DNA of 64,000 bases from Mycobacterium sp. OTB74. Lineage in GTDB: Bacteria > Actinomycetota > Actinomycetes > Mycobacteriales > Mycobacteriaceae. This document shows positions 63,906 to 64,000 of the stretch, one piece after another. Under the pieces are notes generated by a model, which worked only from the letters and a program-made list of their open reading frames with translations, did not search any database and was not told the DNA's origin. Numbering within the stretch: the stretch's first letter is position 1; each line of letters starts with the position of its first letter. Location of the stretch: contig NZ_JARXVD010000024.1 in NCBI RefSeq assembly GCF_029892685.1, forward strand, positions 23,534 to 87,533. The letters run 5' to 3'. The position numbers and the translations under genes are program-made.

Positions 63906-64000
63906 CTAGTGTCCTGAGTCGTTAATTCGTCTGCAATAGTTGGCGATGGATTCGAGGATTTGGTTGGCGGTTTTGGTCCACACGTAGGGGCGGGGATTGT
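63906..64000 (-). CDS. IS630-family transposase, C-terminal end (cut by window edge)
   Basis: The minus-strand frame reads NPRPYVWTKTANQILESIA then NYCRRINDSGH and stops at TAG (63908-63906). This NPxP[YF]VWTKTA...ILESI...RI[ND]DSGH ending is the typical C-terminus of actinobacterial IS630-type DDE transposases. Most of the gene lies beyond the window. Confidence 0.88.
   Translation of the reverse strand, partial: NPRPYVWTKTANQILESIANYCRRINDSGH
63907..64000. mobile_element. IS630-family insertion sequence, one end only
   Basis: The likely outer end begins at the TA at 63907-63908, followed by GTGTCCTGAGTCGTTAA, which would be the terminal inverted repeat; IS630 elements insert at TA and duplicate it. 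The opposite end is outside the window, so the boundary is not proven. Confidence 0.6.

Overview
The window is chromosomal DNA from a high-GC actinobacterium, almost certainly a mycobacterium (Mycobacterium/Mycolicibacterium sensu lato, probably environmental). The evidence is gene content: a leaderless furA followed by katG, a RipD-type NlpC/P60 pseudoenzyme, Tpx, a PrrB-like histidine kinase, the long isocitrate lyase AceA2, a stand-alone fatty-acyl-AMP ligase, an MPT63 homologue, PknH-sensor-domain and FKBP lipoproteins, a DUF3349 protein, a GAP/Sap-type protein, and common GTG/TTG starts. From memory, NMO-like gene, cinA, furA/katG, aceA2, fadD31-like, mpt63-like and tpx also occur within about 40 genes of each other in M. 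tuberculosis (roughly Rv1894c to Rv1932), so this looks like an expanded and rearranged version of that neighbourhood; this was not checked by alignment.

Region by region. 1-5.3 kb: the 3' end of a Pro/Ala-rich exported protein, a hairpin terminator, then flavoprotein/dehydrogenase genes around two sites that match the KstR cholesterol-regulon operator TnnAACnnGTTnnA, with a tiny Bfd-type [2Fe-2S] gene that is easily missed. 5.4-16 kb: an exported GH2 glycosidase, a hotdog thioesterase, cinA, an alpha/beta hydrolase, a TerC-family membrane protein behind a yybP-ykoY (Mn2+) riboswitch, yaaA, and an acyltransferase-3/SGNH pair. 16-28 kb: FetB-like permease, degenerate GGDEF protein, furA-katG and its terminator, a LysR/MFS pair, MOSC protein, RipD-like protein, a membrane protein preceded by a 14-bp perfect palindrome, tpx, an orphan PrrB-like kinase, and a YdcF-type gene broken by an in-frame TAG.

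28-44.5 kb: DUF3349, a DMT-type transporter overlapping a PanE-like reductase, aceA2, a quinone oxidoreductase, a three-gene minus-strand operon (PLP alanine-racemase-fold enzyme, gulonolactone-type oxidase, GAP protein), a second acyltransferase-3, two exported Pro-rich proteins, the FAAL, two lipoproteins and a methyltransferase. 44.5-54.6 kb: aldehyde dehydrogenase, split-barrel FMN protein plus class III extradiol dioxygenase, a mycobacterial proline-rich membrane protein, a serine hydrolase with an N-terminal tandem-repeat domain, and a TetR-controlled lactonase/SnoaL operon facing a carboxymuconolactone-decarboxylase-fold gene.

54.6-64 kb: an APC amino-acid permease translationally coupled to a 29-codon upstream ORF, a questin-oxidase-like gene, a patatin-like lipase with inserted membrane segments, an SDR, an HdeD-type membrane protein behind a tandem 18-bp repeat carrying CIRCE-like half-sites, an MPT63-like secreted protein, an SLC13-type transporter, and the 3' end of an IS630-family transposase running off the right edge. 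No tRNA, rRNA or CRISPR array was seen. The most interesting items are the two strong KstR boxes plus a weaker third, the riboswitch, the palindromic operators, the repeat-domain serine hydrolase, the lactonase operon, the uORF-permease pair and the HdeD repeat.
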